Shown: piece by piece, positions 9,131 to 17,423 of the stretch
Layout: each line of letters starts with the position of its first letter
Position numbering within the stretch: the first letter of the stretch is position 1
Assembly (NCBI RefSeq): GCF_022513565.1
Contig: NZ_JAKWBE010000036.1
Location: 1 to 64,000, forward strand
Length of the DNA: 64,000 nucleotides
From: Streptomyces gilvus
GTDB taxonomy: Bacteria; Actinomycetota; Actinomycetes; Streptomycetales; Streptomycetaceae
Direction of reading: 5' to 3'
Notes under the pieces: generated by a model
What the model saw: the letters and a program-made list of their open reading frames with translations, nothing else
Database searches by the model: none
What the model was told of the DNA's origin: nothing
Translations under genes and position numbers: made by a program

Positions 9131-9331
9131 GAGGGCCTCCCTGGGTGTCAAGTCGTTGCGCGGCGTGTTCCGCCGTGATTTCCCATCGTGGTGGGAGTGA
9201 CCGGATATGGCCTGTCGAGTCCTGCGGAAGCGGGGATTCCGGGGGCTTGTGGGAGAAGGGGTGGAGAAGATCGGCATAATCCTTGGAGCTCGCGAGGCGA
9301 GCGTGTGTCCGTGTGGAGGGAGGGACGAAGC

Positions 9332-10288
9332 GTGACAGACCCGGAGGGTCGGCGGTGCCCGGAGTGCGGAGCACCCAGAGACGCCGACAACACGCCGTCC
9401 TGCGCCTGCGCCCGGCGCGCGGCCGAGGCCCTGCTCGAGACCCGCACGGCGGAGGCGGCAGCGGCGGAGGACTTCGACCCGCTGCGCATACGGCCGTACG
9501 TGGAGCTGGAGGGCGCCGACGCGGGCGCGACGATGCCGTTACGGACGGTCCGCCCCGAGGAACCTGCCAGGGACGCGACATCCGTGCCGCCGACTCCCGC
9601 GGAGGGTGGGCCCAGCACCCAGGATCTGCGGCTGTTCGAGGCGGAGCGGACGGAAGGTGAGCCGGGGGACGGCGTCGAAAGGCCACGCGGCCGTCGCCGT
9701 ACCGTGCTGCTGGGCGCGGCCGGGGCGGTCGTCGCCGTGGTGGCCGCGGCGGGGCTGGCGAGCGGGCTGTTCTCCTACGAGCCGCCCTCCCGGGACGGCG
9801 CGCTGCCGCAGGACGTCCGCGCGAGCGTGCCGGACGCGTCGCCGAGCACGGCGTCGGTGACGCCGTCGGGCCGGGCGGCCCCGGTACGGCCGTCCGCCGC
9901 GCCGACTCCGTCCGTCAGCCCCTCGGCGTCCGCCTCACCGACGCCGTCCACGACTCCGAGTCCCGCGCCGACCCCGTCCCGCTCGCCGAAGCCGGCGACG
10001 ACTCCGCCCACGGTCACGGCCACCGGCACCGTCGGCGCGCCGAACGCCCAGCCCAACACCCAGCCCCCGGTCCTGCGCCGCGGCTCCGAGGGCCCCGAGG
10101 TCACCGAACTCGAACAGCGCCTCACCCAGCTGGGCTTCTACACCCGCACACCCACGGGCCACTACAACGAGGGCGTCGAGGACGCGGTGACGAGATACCA
10201 GAAGGCCCGGGGCCTCAACGTCCCGGAGTACGGGGTGTACGACCTCGTGACCCGGGCGCACCTGGAGTCGGAGACGACCGAGCCGTGA
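9332..10288 (+). CDS. Membrane-anchored peptidoglycan-binding domain protein with N-terminal zinc-ribbon-like segment
   Basis: 318 residues from a GTG at 9332, set by GGAGGGAGGG ending 6-7 bases upstream. The order is: a short cytoplasmic CPECG...CAC cysteine cluster near residues 9-25; an acidic linker; an Arg-rich stop and one membrane helix near residues 120-145; a long Ser/Thr/Pro spacer; and a PG_binding_1 domain at about 240-310 (LRRGSEGPEVTELEQRLTQLGFY, then VTRYQKARGL). This places the binding domain outside the membrane on a Pro-rich stalk reaching the wall. No enzymatic domain is attached. Related Streptomyces proteins are annotated only as peptidoglycan-binding. Confidence 0.85.
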   Translation: MTDPEGRRCPECGAPRDADNTPSCACARRAAEALLETRTAEAAAAEDFDPLRIRPYVELEGADAGATMPLRTVRPEEPARDATSVPPTPAEGGPSTQDLRLFEAERTEGEPGDGVERPRGRRRTVLLGAAGAVVAVVAAAGLASGLFSYEPPSRDGALPQDVRASVPDASPSTASVTPSGRAAPVRPSAAPTPSVSPSASASPTPSTTPSPAPTPSRSPKPATTPPTVTATGTVGAPNAQPNTQPPVLRRGSEGPEVTELEQRLTQLGFYTRTPTGHYNEGVEDAVTRYQKARGLNVPEYGVYDLVTRAHLESETTEP

Positions 10289-10299
10289 CGGTCGGGCGG

Positions 10300-10340
10300 G
10301 TCCGGCGACCGCGGTGCCCCGAAGGGGCGGGGTGCCGGAC
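10300..10340. terminator. Bidirectional intrinsic terminator between convergent genes
   Basis: Nested hairpin: outer arms GTCCGGC (10300-10306) and GCCGGAC (10334-10340), inner arms around CCCC-GAAG-GGGC. It lies between the stop of the peptidoglycan-binding gene and the stop of the HAD gene, the right place for a shared terminator. No T-tract is present, as is usual in Streptomyces. Confidence 0.6.
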
Positions 10341-11008
10341 TAGCCGACGTACAGGCGGATCCCTCCGTCGGCGGTCGCCTCCACGCGCACCTGTGTGAGG
10401 TCCCGCACCACGACGTCCGGGTCGTGGAAGTCGGCGCGGGCCCCGACGCCCACCACGCGCATCCCGGCGGAGCGTCCGGCCGCGATGCCGGCGGCGGAGT
10501 CCTCGAAGACCACGCACTGCGCGGGGTCCACTCCCAGTTCGGCGGCGCCCTTCAGGAAGCCCTCGGGGTCGGGCTTGCTCGCGCCCACGCACTCCGCGGT
10601 GACGCGGATCTCGGGCAGCTCCAGGCCCGCCGCGGCCATCCGGGCCGTGGACAGGGCCACGTCCGCCGAGGTCACCAGCGCGTGCGGCAGGCCCCGCAGC
10701 GACTCCAGGAACCGGCCCGCCCCGGCGATCGGCACGACCCCGTCGACGTCCGCGGTCTCCTCCGCGAGCAGGCGGGCGTTGTCCGCGCGGTTCTGCTCCA
10801 TCGGACGGTCGGGGAGCAGCAGCGCCATGGTCGCGTGTCCCTGACGTCCGTGCGCCACCTTCATCACCTCGCCGCCGTCCAGCCCGTGCCGCTCGGCCCA
10901 GCGCCGCCAGACGCGCTCGACGACGGCGTCGGAGTTCACGAGGGTGCCGTCCATGTCCAGCAGGAGGGCGCGGGCGGTGAGGACGGTGGGCACGGTGGTG
11001 ACCGTCAT
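10340..11008 (-). CDS. HAD superfamily sugar-phosphatase-like hydrolase (subfamily IA)
   Basis: 222 residues from the ATG at 11008 with GGAG 6 bases upstream. All HAD motifs are present: motif I LLLDMDGTLVNSD near residue 15 (nucleophile and acid Asp), motif II VTSAD near 110, motif III Lys in GASKPDPEGF near 145, and motif IV VFEDSAAGI near 165. The cap and length match the beta-phosphoglucomutase / 2-deoxyglucose-6-phosphatase branch. A likely role is removing phosphate from a sugar phosphate in the cytosol. Nothing nearby fixes the substrate. Confidence 0.88.
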   Translation of the reverse strand: MTVTTVPTVLTARALLLDMDGTLVNSDAVVERVWRRWAERHGLDGGEVMKVAHGRQGHATMALLLPDRPMEQNRADNARLLAEETADVDGVVPIAGAGRFLESLRGLPHALVTSADVALSTARMAAAGLELPEIRVTAECVGASKPDPEGFLKGAAELGVDPAQCVVFEDSAAGIAAGRSAGMRVVGVGARADFHDPDVVVRDLTQVRVEATADGGIRLYVG

Positions 11009-11200
11009 CGGCAGCTCCAAAGCGTGGCGGAAGGGCGGGTCGAGCGGCCCCGGAAGGGACAAAGCGCCCCGCCCGCCGGTCAGGGAGAACAGGCGGGGAC
11101 CACTTTGTTCCTCCACGGTACAAAACCGGACCGGCATCCGCCACCACCGGGCGGAGAGTTCACCGGCCGTTCAGCTCGGGGCACGGCCGCCGCGCGCCGC

Positions 11201-11782
11201 TCAGCCCGCGACCGCCTCCCACAGCCCCCACACCCCGAGCCCCAGCATCAGCAGCGCCGCGATCTTGGTGATGAGGGCCAGCGGCACCCGCTTCATCAGC
11301 GCCTTTCCGCCGACGATGCCCAGCCCGGCCACCGCCCACAGCGCCAGCACCGCGCCCAGACCGACCGACAGCGGGTCGTCGTACCGGGCCGCGAGGTTCG
11401 CCGTCATGATCTGCGTCAGATCACCGAACTCGGCGACCAGGATGAGCATGAAACCGGCGCCGGCGACCTTCCAGAAGGACTGGTCCTCGGGCCGGCGGAT
11501 CTCCTCCTCGTCCTCGCCCTTCTGCAACAGCAGCATCGCGGCGCCGGCCAGGAACAGCACACCCGTCAGCGCGTGCACCAGCCGTTGCGGCAGCAGGGTC
11601 AGGACACTGCCGGCGGCCACGGCGAGCACGACATGCAGCGCGAAGGCGGCGGCGACGCCCGCGAAGACGTACGAGGCGCGGTAGCGCGTGCCGAGCACGA
11701 GCCCGGCCAGCGCGGTCTTGTCCGGCAGTTCGGCGAGGAAGACGACGCCGAAGACGAGCGCCGTGACGGTGATGCTGATCAA
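11201..11782 (-). CDS. GDT1/TMEM165 (UPF0016) family cation exporter, probably manganese
   Basis: 193 residues from a TTG at 11782, with GAGG 5 bases upstream. Six membrane helices in two inverted halves are seen. Each half has the family signature: ELPDKT in the first (usual form ExGDKT, here with Pro for Gly) and EFGDLTQ in the second. These acidic residues bind the cation. Family members export Mn(II) or act as Ca(II)/Mn(II)-proton exchangers in the plasma membrane. The manganese riboswitch 100 bases upstream strongly supports a Mn(II) export role. The second half (residues ~110-190) is separated by an acidic EDEEE loop. Confidence 0.9.
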   Translation of the reverse strand: MISITVTALVFGVVFLAELPDKTALAGLVLGTRYRASYVFAGVAAAFALHVVLAVAAGSVLTLLPQRLVHALTGVLFLAGAAMLLLQKGEDEEEIRRPEDQSFWKVAGAGFMLILVAEFGDLTQIMTANLAARYDDPLSVGLGAVLALWAVAGLGIVGGKALMKRVPLALITKIAALLMLGLGVWGLWEAVAG

Positions 11783-11887
11783 GAGGTCCTCAATCGGTCG
11801 GGCCGCCCCGCCGAGAGTGATCACGTCTTCGGGAAGACACCTCGGCACGGCAGCACACTGAGCACCCGCGCCATGGGCACGGGCATG

Positions 11888-12001
11888 CACTGCTTGCCGA
11901 AGGTCTCGCTGGCGGGGTCCCTGGGACCCGCCTCCGGGCGCCGGCTCAGACGAGCTGAGCAGTATGTCGACGACTCCGGCGAAGAGCTACTCCCCTTCTG
12001 C
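11888..12001 (-). ncRNA. yybP-ykoY manganese riboswitch
   Basis: Read on the minus strand, this leader has the conserved elements of the yybP-ykoY family in order: AAGGGGAGTAGC at the start (about 11987-11998), GTCGACATACTGC, then two GC stems, and GCGAGACCTTCGGC near the 3' side (11895-11908). In other bacteria this RNA binds Mn(II) directly and turns on Mn exporters. Here it precedes the GDT1-type exporter, a known genetic partner. A TACCAT -10 hexamer at 12009-12014 would place the RNA 5' end at about 12001. Confidence 0.87.
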
Positions 12002-12051
12002 GCCCTCCATGGTACGCGACGCCCGGACGGGAGAAAGTTCGACCGTGAACC

Positions 12052-12080
12052 TTGTCGTGTCATGTACGCGTCACTAGCTT
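12052..12080 (+). promoter_or_regulatory. Vegetative-type promoter for secreted nuclease gene
   Basis: TTGTCG (12052-12057), a 17-base spacer, and TAGCTT (12075-12080) fit the main Streptomyces sigma factor HrdB consensus. Transcription would start near 12087 and run into the secreted nuclease gene at 12169, leaving a leader of about 80 bases. Confidence 0.55.
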
Positions 12081-12168
12081 CTTACCGAACGCTCACCCGT
12101 CCGCAACACGGCGCGACGAGCATTCCCCTGCTCGCCCTTCAACGCCCCTGCCCCTCAAGGGAGTTCGC

Positions 12169-12813
12169 ATGCCGAAGTTCTACGCGCGTCGACGGCTCAG
12201 CATACTCGCGGCTCTTACCGGTCTCATAGCCTCGGCGGCCCTCTTCGACGGTCCGGCCGCCTCCGCCGCCCTGCCCACCCCGGTCAGCGCCGCCACCGCC
12301 CGCGGCTACCTCGCCTCGCTCACCGTGGCCACCGAGAACCGCACCGGCTACAGCCGCGACCTCTTCCCGACCTGGATCACCATCTCCGGCACCTGCAACA
12401 CCCGCGAGTACGTGATCAAGCGGGACGGCAGCAGCGTCGTCACCAACTCCGCCTGCACCGCGACCAGCGGCTCCTGGTACTCGCAGTACGACGGGGTCAC
12501 CACCACCGACCCGAGCACCTTCGACATCGACCATGTCGTGCCGCTCGCCGAGGCCTGGGACTCCGGCGCCTCGGCCTGGACGACCGCCCAGCGCCAGGCC
12601 TTCGCCAACGACGTCACCCGCCCGCAGCTCATCGCGGTCTCCGCCAGTTCCAACCGCTCCAAGGGCGACGACGACCCGGCCGAGTGGGTGCCCGCCCGTT
12701 CCGCGTACCTGTGCACCTACGTCCGCGCCTGGGTCCAGGTGAAGTACTACTACGACCTCTCCGTCGACTCGGCCGAGAAGTCCGCGCTGCAGAGCGACCT
12801 CGCCGGCTGCTGA
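12169..12813 (+). CDS. Secreted HNH endonuclease family protein (DUF1524/GmrSD C-terminal-like)
   Basis: 214 residues from the ATG at 12169 with AAGGGAG upstream. Residues 1-35 are a signal peptide ending at AASA. The nuclease core is IDHVVPLAEAWDSGA near residues 122-136, where the His of DHVVPL is the likely general base. It is followed by the asparagine/lysine segment SNRSKGDDDPAEW near 163-175, the usual order of the beta-beta-alpha-Me fold in this family. Two pairs of Cys may form disulphides. It probably degrades extracellular DNA for nutrient phosphate or nitrogen. It ends with Gly-Cys. Confidence 0.87.
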   Translation: MPKFYARRRLSILAALTGLIASAALFDGPAASAALPTPVSAATARGYLASLTVATENRTGYSRDLFPTWITISGTCNTREYVIKRDGSSVVTNSACTATSGSWYSQYDGVTTTDPSTFDIDHVVPLAEAWDSGASAWTTAQRQAFANDVTRPQLIAVSASSNRSKGDDDPAEWVPARSAYLCTYVRAWVQVKYYYDLSVDSAEKSALQSDLAGC

Positions 12814-12944
12814 TCGTTACGCACGGAGCCTCCCACCACACCTCCGCCGTTCCGTACGGTACGGAGCGACGGAGGAGGGTGAGCCGAAGGGGCGGCTCAG
12901 GCGCTCCGGAGGCGAACCCGACCAGAAAGAGGTGCGGTGATCTC

Positions 12945-14576
12945 GTGGCTGAGCTGCGTCTGGGGCCGTTGCTGAGGTACGTCGGCGGCTCGGGTGCGAC
13001 CGTGTGGGTCGAGGCCGGCCGGCCGGGCACCGCCGAGGTGCGGTGTGCCGACGGCGCCTCCGGGACGGCCCGCACCTTCCAGATCTGCGGACACCACTAC
13101 GCCCTCGTCCCGGTCACCGGACTCACGCCGGGGGCGGCGACGGCGTACGAGGTCTTCCTGGACGGCACGCGCGTGTGGCCGGCGCCCGACTCCCCTTTCC
13201 CGCCCTCCGTCATCCGCGTCCCCGCCGAGGACGAGGGCGTCCGCGTCTCCTTCGGCTCCTGCCGCTGGGCCGCGCCGGCCGCCGACGGCAACGACCCCGT
13301 CGGCCCGGACGCCCTGGACGCGCTCGCCCAACGCATCGCGGCCGACCCGGAGGGCGAACGCCCGGACGTGCTGCTGCTGTTGGGCGACCAGGTCTACGCC
13401 GACGAGGTCTCCGACGCCACCCGCCGCTGGCTCGCCGCCCGCCGCGACCTGAGCGAGCCGCCCGGCAGCCAGGTCGCGGACTACGAGGAGTACACCCGCC
13501 TCTACTACGAGTCCTGGCTCGACCCCGAGGTGCGCTGGCTGCTGTCCACCGTGCCGACGTGCATGATCTTCGACGACCACGACGTCGTTGATGACTGGAA
13601 CACCTCCGCCGCCTGGCTCGACGACATGCGCACGACCGCGTGGTGGCAGGAGCGGCTGCTGAGCGGGCTGATGTCGTACTGGGTGCACCAGCATCTGGGC
13701 AACGTGTCCCCGGACGAGCTGGCGGCCGACCCGGTGTACGCGGCCGTACGCGAACTTCCCGACGGCACCGACGAGTTGCGCGCCCACGCCGGCCGGGCCG
13801 ACGCCGACGCGGCCGCGGTGCGCTGGAGTTACCGGCGCGACTTCGGCCGGGTGCGGCTGCTGATGGTCGACTCGCGGGCGGCCCGGGTCCTGGAGGAGGA
13901 GAACCGGTCCATGCTCGACCCGGGCGAGGCCGCGTGGCTGCGCGAGCAGGTGCTGGACGCGCGGGAGTCGTACGACCACCTCCTCATCGGCACCTCGCTG
14001 CCCTGGCTGCTGCCGCACCTGGTGCACGACGCCGAGGCCTGGAACGCGGCCCTGTGCCGGGGCGACCGCGGGGCGCGCTGGGCGCGGTTCGGGGAGGATC
14101 TGCGGCGGAAGGCGGATCTGGAGCACTGGGCGGCCTTCCCGGCGTCGTTCGCCGCGCTGGCGGATCTGATCGCCGAGGTGGGCTCGGGGCCCGAGGCGCC
14201 GGCGACGGTGCTGGTGCTGTCCGGCGACGTCCATCACGCGTACGTGGCCGAGCCGACGTGGGTCACGGGCGCCGGCCCGGAGGCGCGGGTGCTCCAGCTG
14301 ACCTGCTCACCGGTGCACAACGCCGTTCCACGGGCGATCCGCTTCGGCTTCCGCTTCGGCTGGAGCGCGGTGGCCCGCGCACTGGGCCGCCGGTTCGCCC
14401 GGCACGGCAGGTGCGCGCCGCCGCCGGTCAAGTGGCGCAAGAAGGGCGGGCCCTGGTTCGGCAACCAGCTCATGTCCCTTGCGCTGCAGGGCCGTTCGGC
14501 CCGGCTGCGGCTGGAGCAGGCGACGGAGCAGGGCGGGCTCACAACGGTGGTGGACTCGACGCTCACTTCCGGGTGA
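12945..14576 (+). CDS. PhoD-like alkaline phosphatase / phosphodiesterase family protein
   Basis: 543 residues from a GTG at 12945, preceded by GGTGA. A short N-terminal Fn3-like strand domain (residues 1-95) precedes the metallophosphatase core. Visible metal-ligand motifs are FGSCRW near 103, LLLGDQVYADEV near 147, FDDHDVVDDWN near 208 and LSGDVHHAY near 425. These match the PhoD/DUF7800 group. No signal peptide, Tat or Sec, is visible, unlike classical secreted PhoD, so it probably acts in the cytosol on an unknown phosphoester. It stands alone as a single-gene unit. Confidence 0.87.
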   Translation: MAELRLGPLLRYVGGSGATVWVEAGRPGTAEVRCADGASGTARTFQICGHHYALVPVTGLTPGAATAYEVFLDGTRVWPAPDSPFPPSVIRVPAEDEGVRVSFGSCRWAAPAADGNDPVGPDALDALAQRIAADPEGERPDVLLLLGDQVYADEVSDATRRWLAARRDLSEPPGSQVADYEEYTRLYYESWLDPEVRWLLSTVPTCMIFDDHDVVDDWNTSAAWLDDMRTTAWWQERLLSGLMSYWVHQHLGNVSPDELAADPVYAAVRELPDGTDELRAHAGRADADAAAVRWSYRRDFGRVRLLMVDSRAARVLEEENRSMLDPGEAAWLREQVLDARESYDHLLIGTSLPWLLPHLVHDAEAWNAALCRGDRGARWARFGEDLRRKADLEHWAAFPASFAALADLIAEVGSGPEAPATVLVLSGDVHHAYVAEPTWVTGAGPEARVLQLTCSPVHNAVPRAIRFGFRFGWSAVARALGRRFARHGRCAPPPVKWRKKGGPWFGNQLMSLALQGRSARLRLEQATEQGGLTTVVDSTLTSG

Positions 14577-14628
14577 GCGGGCGAGCGGGAGCCGGATTCG
14601 GTCACGCTTTCGGGCGCCACCACAGCTA

Positions 14629-14642
14629 TGGGAGCGCTCCCA
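14629..14642. promoter_or_regulatory. CebR-type 14-bp palindrome TGGGAGCGCTCCCA
   Basis: A perfect 14-base palindrome identical to the operator described for the LacI-family cellobiose repressor CebR in Streptomyces. It lies in the 251-base gap between the PhoD-like gene and the DoxX gene, with no glycoside hydrolase next to it. The next ATG (14643) opens a reading frame of only about 10 codons. Confidence 0.6.
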
Positions 14643-14827
14643 CATGCGTCGAACCCCGGGCGCCCCCGTAGAACGGCGCAGATCGGTTGGCCAATGTTGA
14701 ACTCCCAACAACATAAGCGCCCGCCCTAGCATGAAGGCTCCGTTCGGTACCGCCGCTCCCCTGCCCCCTGGACACCTTCCTGTCATGACCACGACATAGG
14801 TGCCATCACCGAAGGAGAACCCCCCAC

Positions 14828-15280
14828 ATGTCCGCCCGCCTCAACACCGCCCAGCCCTACGTCCTCGGCCTGTTCCGCATCGTCGTCGGCCTGCTCTTCA
14901 CCTGTCACGGAGCCGCCTCCCTCTTCGGCGTCCTCGGAGGCGCCTTCGGCCAGGGCGGGACCATCCCGGCCGGCACCTGGCCGTCCTGGTACGCCGCCGC
15001 GATCCAGCTCGTCTGCGGCGCCCTCGTCCTGCTCGGTCTCGCCACCCGCGCGGCGGCCTTCGTCGCCTCCGGCTCGATGGCGTACGCGTACTTCCGGGTG
15101 CACCAGCCGCACGCCCTGCTGCCGATCGAGAACGGCGGCGAGGCCGCGGCGATGTTCTGCTGGGCCCTTCTGCTGCTGGTCTTCACCGGTTCCGGCGCGT
15201 TCGCCCTGGACCGGCTGTTCGCCAGGCGCTCGTCGGCCGACGGCGAGCGGACCGCGCGACAGGCAGCGGTGACCGTCTGA
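14828..15280 (+). CDS. DoxX family membrane protein
   Basis: 150 residues with four membrane helices. A GGAG lies about 12 bases upstream of the ATG. The conserved DoxX features are the first helix with LGLFRIVVGLLFTCHGAASLFG (residues 14-35) and YFRVHQPHALLPIENGGEAA (near 85-105), where the His and Glu are typical. DoxX-type proteins are small integral membrane proteins linked in some actinobacteria to thiol stress or quinone-linked redox. The role here is unknown. It is monocistronic as far as can be seen. Confidence 0.87.
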   Translation: MSARLNTAQPYVLGLFRIVVGLLFTCHGAASLFGVLGGAFGQGGTIPAGTWPSWYAAAIQLVCGALVLLGLATRAAAFVASGSMAYAYFRVHQPHALLPIENGGEAAAMFCWALLLLVFTGSGAFALDRLFARRSSADGERTARQAAVTV

Positions 15281-15451
15281 CGCACATCCGGGCGCGACCC
15301 CAGGTGAACGTCCTGTGCCGATCACACGTGCCCCCCGCGGAACTCCTGTCACAGCCCATGCGTACGCTGTATGGCTGTTGATGGCCGCCCCTGCCGCTCC
15401 CCCGCGACGCTGCGGCTCGGTACGGGCCACCGGGGGAGTTCACGGGGAGTC

Positions 15452-16066
15452 GTGGTGCTGGAGAGTCTGGGGTCGCTGACCGGCAGCCCTTGGATCTACG
15501 TCATGGTGGCGCTGTCGGTGCTGCTCGACGTGTTCCTGCCCGTCCTGCCGAGCGGGGTGCTGGTGATCACGGCCGCGACGGCGGCGGCCGCGGGCTCGGC
15601 GACCGGCACGGTGCCGCACCAGGTCCCGGACATCATCGCCCTCACCCTGTGCGCGGCCTGCGCCTCCGTCCTCGGCGACCTGGTCGCCTACCGCCTCGCC
15701 TGGCGCGGCGGCGAACGCCTCGACCGCGCCATCGCCCGCTCCCCCCGGCTCTCCGGCGCGCAGGAACGTCTCGGCGCGGCCCTGGCCCGGGGCGGCGGCG
15801 CCCTGGTCATCCTGGCCCGCTTCGCCCCGGCCGGCCGCTCGGTCGTCTCCCTCGGCGCCGGCGCCGCCCACCGCCGGGCACGCGACTTCCTGCCCTGGTC
15901 CGCACTGGCGGGCCTGGCGTGGGCGGTCTACAGCGTGGCGCTCGGGTACTACGGCGGCCAGTGGCTGGGTACGACGTGGCTGGCGACCGGGGTGTCGGTG
16001 CTGGCGCTGTTCGGGGCGGGGGCCGGGGCGGCGTACGTAGTGCGGCGGCCGGCGAAGGCGTCCTAG
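15452..16066 (+). CDS. DedA/SNARE-associated-like family membrane protein
   Basis: 204 residues from the GTG at 15452 with GGGGAG just upstream. It begins with a membrane-embedded re-entrant region (LLDVFLPVLPSGVLVITAATA). The central DedA signature G-D-x-x-x-Y is at LGDLVAYRLAWRGGERL, and the second is ILARFAPAGRSVVSLGAGAA (F/ARFxPxxR), which carries the Arg essential in the family. DedA proteins are proton-coupled lipid-carrier or phospholipid translocases important for envelope integrity. The exact substrate is not known. Confidence 0.87.
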   Translation: MVLESLGSLTGSPWIYVMVALSVLLDVFLPVLPSGVLVITAATAAAAGSATGTVPHQVPDIIALTLCAACASVLGDLVAYRLAWRGGERLDRAIARSPRLSGAQERLGAALARGGGALVILARFAPAGRSVVSLGAGAAHRRARDFLPWSALAGLAWAVYSVALGYYGGQWLGTTWLATGVSVLALFGAGAGAAYVVRRPAKAS

Positions 16067-16080
16067 CGACTGACGGCTGC

Positions 16081-16160
16081 TTGGTTTTTCTGGCCGTTTG
16101 GTTTTTCTGGCCGCTTGGTTTTTCTGACCGCTTGGCTCTTCTGGCCGCTTGGCTTTCCGC
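16081..16160. repeat. 17-bp tandem repeat, four copies plus a decayed fifth
   Basis: Units start at 16081, 16098, 16115 and 16132, each close to TTGGTTTTTCTGGCCGC, with a degenerate fifth from 16149. It is unusually T-rich for this genome and sits exactly between the convergent stops of the DedA and DUF2277 genes. The unit is not a multiple of three bases, so it is unlikely to be coding. Confidence 0.9.
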
Positions 16161-16162
16161 CC

Positions 16163-16387
16163 TCAGGCCGACGCCTTCTGCCCCCGCACCTCGAGGCCGT
16201 CCAGCAGTTCCGCCGTGGCCCGCGCGATCACCTCGACGGCGTGGTCGAACACCTCCCTGTTGTGCGCGGCGGGCGCCCGGAACCCGGACACCTTCCGCAC
16301 GAACTGCAGGGCCGCGGCCCTGATCTCCTCTTCGGTCGCCTCCTCGGGCAACACGGGCGGACGAAGTGTCTTGATGCTCCGGCACAT
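16163..16387 (-). CDS. DUF2277 family protein
   Basis: 74 residues from the ATG at 16387. The N-terminus MCRSIKTLRPP is the hallmark of DUF2277, a small uncharacterised family found in actinobacteria and elsewhere, followed by EEATEEEIRAAALQFVRKVSGF. The Cys at position 2 and the SIKTLRPP stretch are the conserved positions. The C-terminal helix is acidic. No membrane segment. Cytosolic, function unknown. Divergent from the ketopantoate-reductase-like gene. Confidence 0.85.
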   Translation of the reverse strand: MCRSIKTLRPPVLPEEATEEEIRAAALQFVRKVSGFRAPAAHNREVFDHAVEVIARATAELLDGLEVRGQKASA

Positions 16388-16506
16388 GCGACCAGTCTCA
16401 CGCATGGGATACGGCCCTGCCAGGCCCTTTGGGCGACCCCGGCAGAATGATCCCCGGTGAGGGGGCCACCGTGGCGGGGCCGACCGGACGAGGGGACGGC
16501 AAGGGT

Positions 16507-17406
16507 ATGGCGAAGCGACTCAGCGTGGCGGTGTTGGGGCCGGGCGGCATCGGCGGGCTGCTCGGTGGGCTGTTGGGCCGGGCGGGGCATCGGGTGGTCT
16601 GTCTGGCCGGGGAGGGCACGGCGGAGGCGCTGCGGGCGGACGGCATCCGCGTGCGCAGCGGGGTCTTCGGCGACTTCACCGTCCCCGTCGAGGCGGACAC
16701 CGTGCTGCGCGAGCCGGTGGACGTCTGCCTCGTCGCCGTCAAGCACACCGCGCTGGACGCGGCCCTCGACCGCGTGCCGCCCGCCGCGCTGGGCGACGCC
16801 CTCCTCGTCCCGTTCCTCAACGGCGTCGAACACCCGGCGGCCCTGCGGGCCCGCTACGCGCCGCACGTGGTCGCCCCGGCCGTCATCCGCGTCGAGTCGA
16901 CGCGCCTGGCGCCGGGTGTGATCGAGCACGGCAGCCCGTTCGCCGAGGTCGACCTGACCGGCGAGACGGTCGACCGCGCCCGCCTTGACGCCCTGGCGGC
17001 GGTGCTCGGCGACGCCGGGCCCGTCACCCGCGTACTCGACGACGAGACGTCGGCGCTGTGGGCCAAGATGTCGTTCCTGGCACCGTTCGCCCTGCTCACC
17101 ACGCGGTACGGGCTCCCGCTGGGCGAGATCCGTACCCGACACCGCGACGAACTGACCGCCCTGGTGGAGGAGACCTCCGCGGTGAGCCGAGCCTGCGGCG
17201 GCCCGGCGGACCCGGCGCAGGCGCTCGCGCGCTACGACGACTTCCCGCCGCAGAGCAAGTCCTCCATGCAGCGTGACGCCGAGGCGGGCCGACCGCTCGA
17301 ACTGGACGCCATTGGCGGGGCGTTGCTGCGGGCGGCCGATCGACACGGACTCAGTGTGCCGGTGGCGTCCCGACTGGTGCGGGAGCTGACGGCCGCCGGG
17401 CACTGA
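16507..17406 (+). CDS. 2-dehydropantoate 2-reductase-like protein (ApbA/PanE family)
   Basis: 299 residues from the ATG at 16507, where AAGG lies 2-3 bases upstream; a longer reading is open upstream but lacks a site. The N-terminal Rossmann fold has LGPGGIGGLLGGLLGRAGHRV (residues ~9-29). The family catalytic Lys is in AVKHTALDAAL near 80 and the substrate Asn in FLNGVEHPAAL near 108. The C-terminal helical domain includes FPPQSKSSMQRDAEAGRPLELD near 255-276, the conserved SMxxDxxxGRxTExD-like segment. These NADPH enzymes reduce ketopantoate for coenzyme A synthesis, though many paralogues act on other 2-oxo acids. There are no pan genes nearby. Confidence 0.85.
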   Translation: MAKRLSVAVLGPGGIGGLLGGLLGRAGHRVVCLAGEGTAEALRADGIRVRSGVFGDFTVPVEADTVLREPVDVCLVAVKHTALDAALDRVPPAALGDALLVPFLNGVEHPAALRARYAPHVVAPAVIRVESTRLAPGVIEHGSPFAEVDLTGETVDRARLDALAAVLGDAGPVTRVLDDETSALWAKMSFLAPFALLTTRYGLPLGEIRTRHRDELTALVEETSAVSRACGGPADPAQALARYDDFPPQSKSSMQRDAEAGRPLELDAIGGALLRAADRHGLSVPVASRLVRELTAAGH

Positions 17407-17423
17407 GGACGCGGCTCGCGGGC

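Noticed and set aside
11104..11124. Inverted repeat TTTGT-N11-ACAAA upstream of the HAD gene, like the FasR site
   Set aside because: The spacer is 11 rather than 9 bases, arms are shorter, and there is no fatty acid gene; chance is as likely.
11821..12063. 80-codon minus-strand frame inside the riboswitch leader
   Set aside because: It overlaps the conserved riboswitch core exactly and has no family or ribosome site.
12846..12872. Possible terminator hairpin around TCCGTACGGTACGGA after the nuclease gene
   Set aside because: Only the central 15 bases pair well and no T-run follows; I could not decide between a weak terminator and chance.
12897..14237. A minus-strand 446-codon frame opposite the PhoD-like gene
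   Set aside because: PhoD motifs lie on the plus strand; this frame is a compositional shadow.
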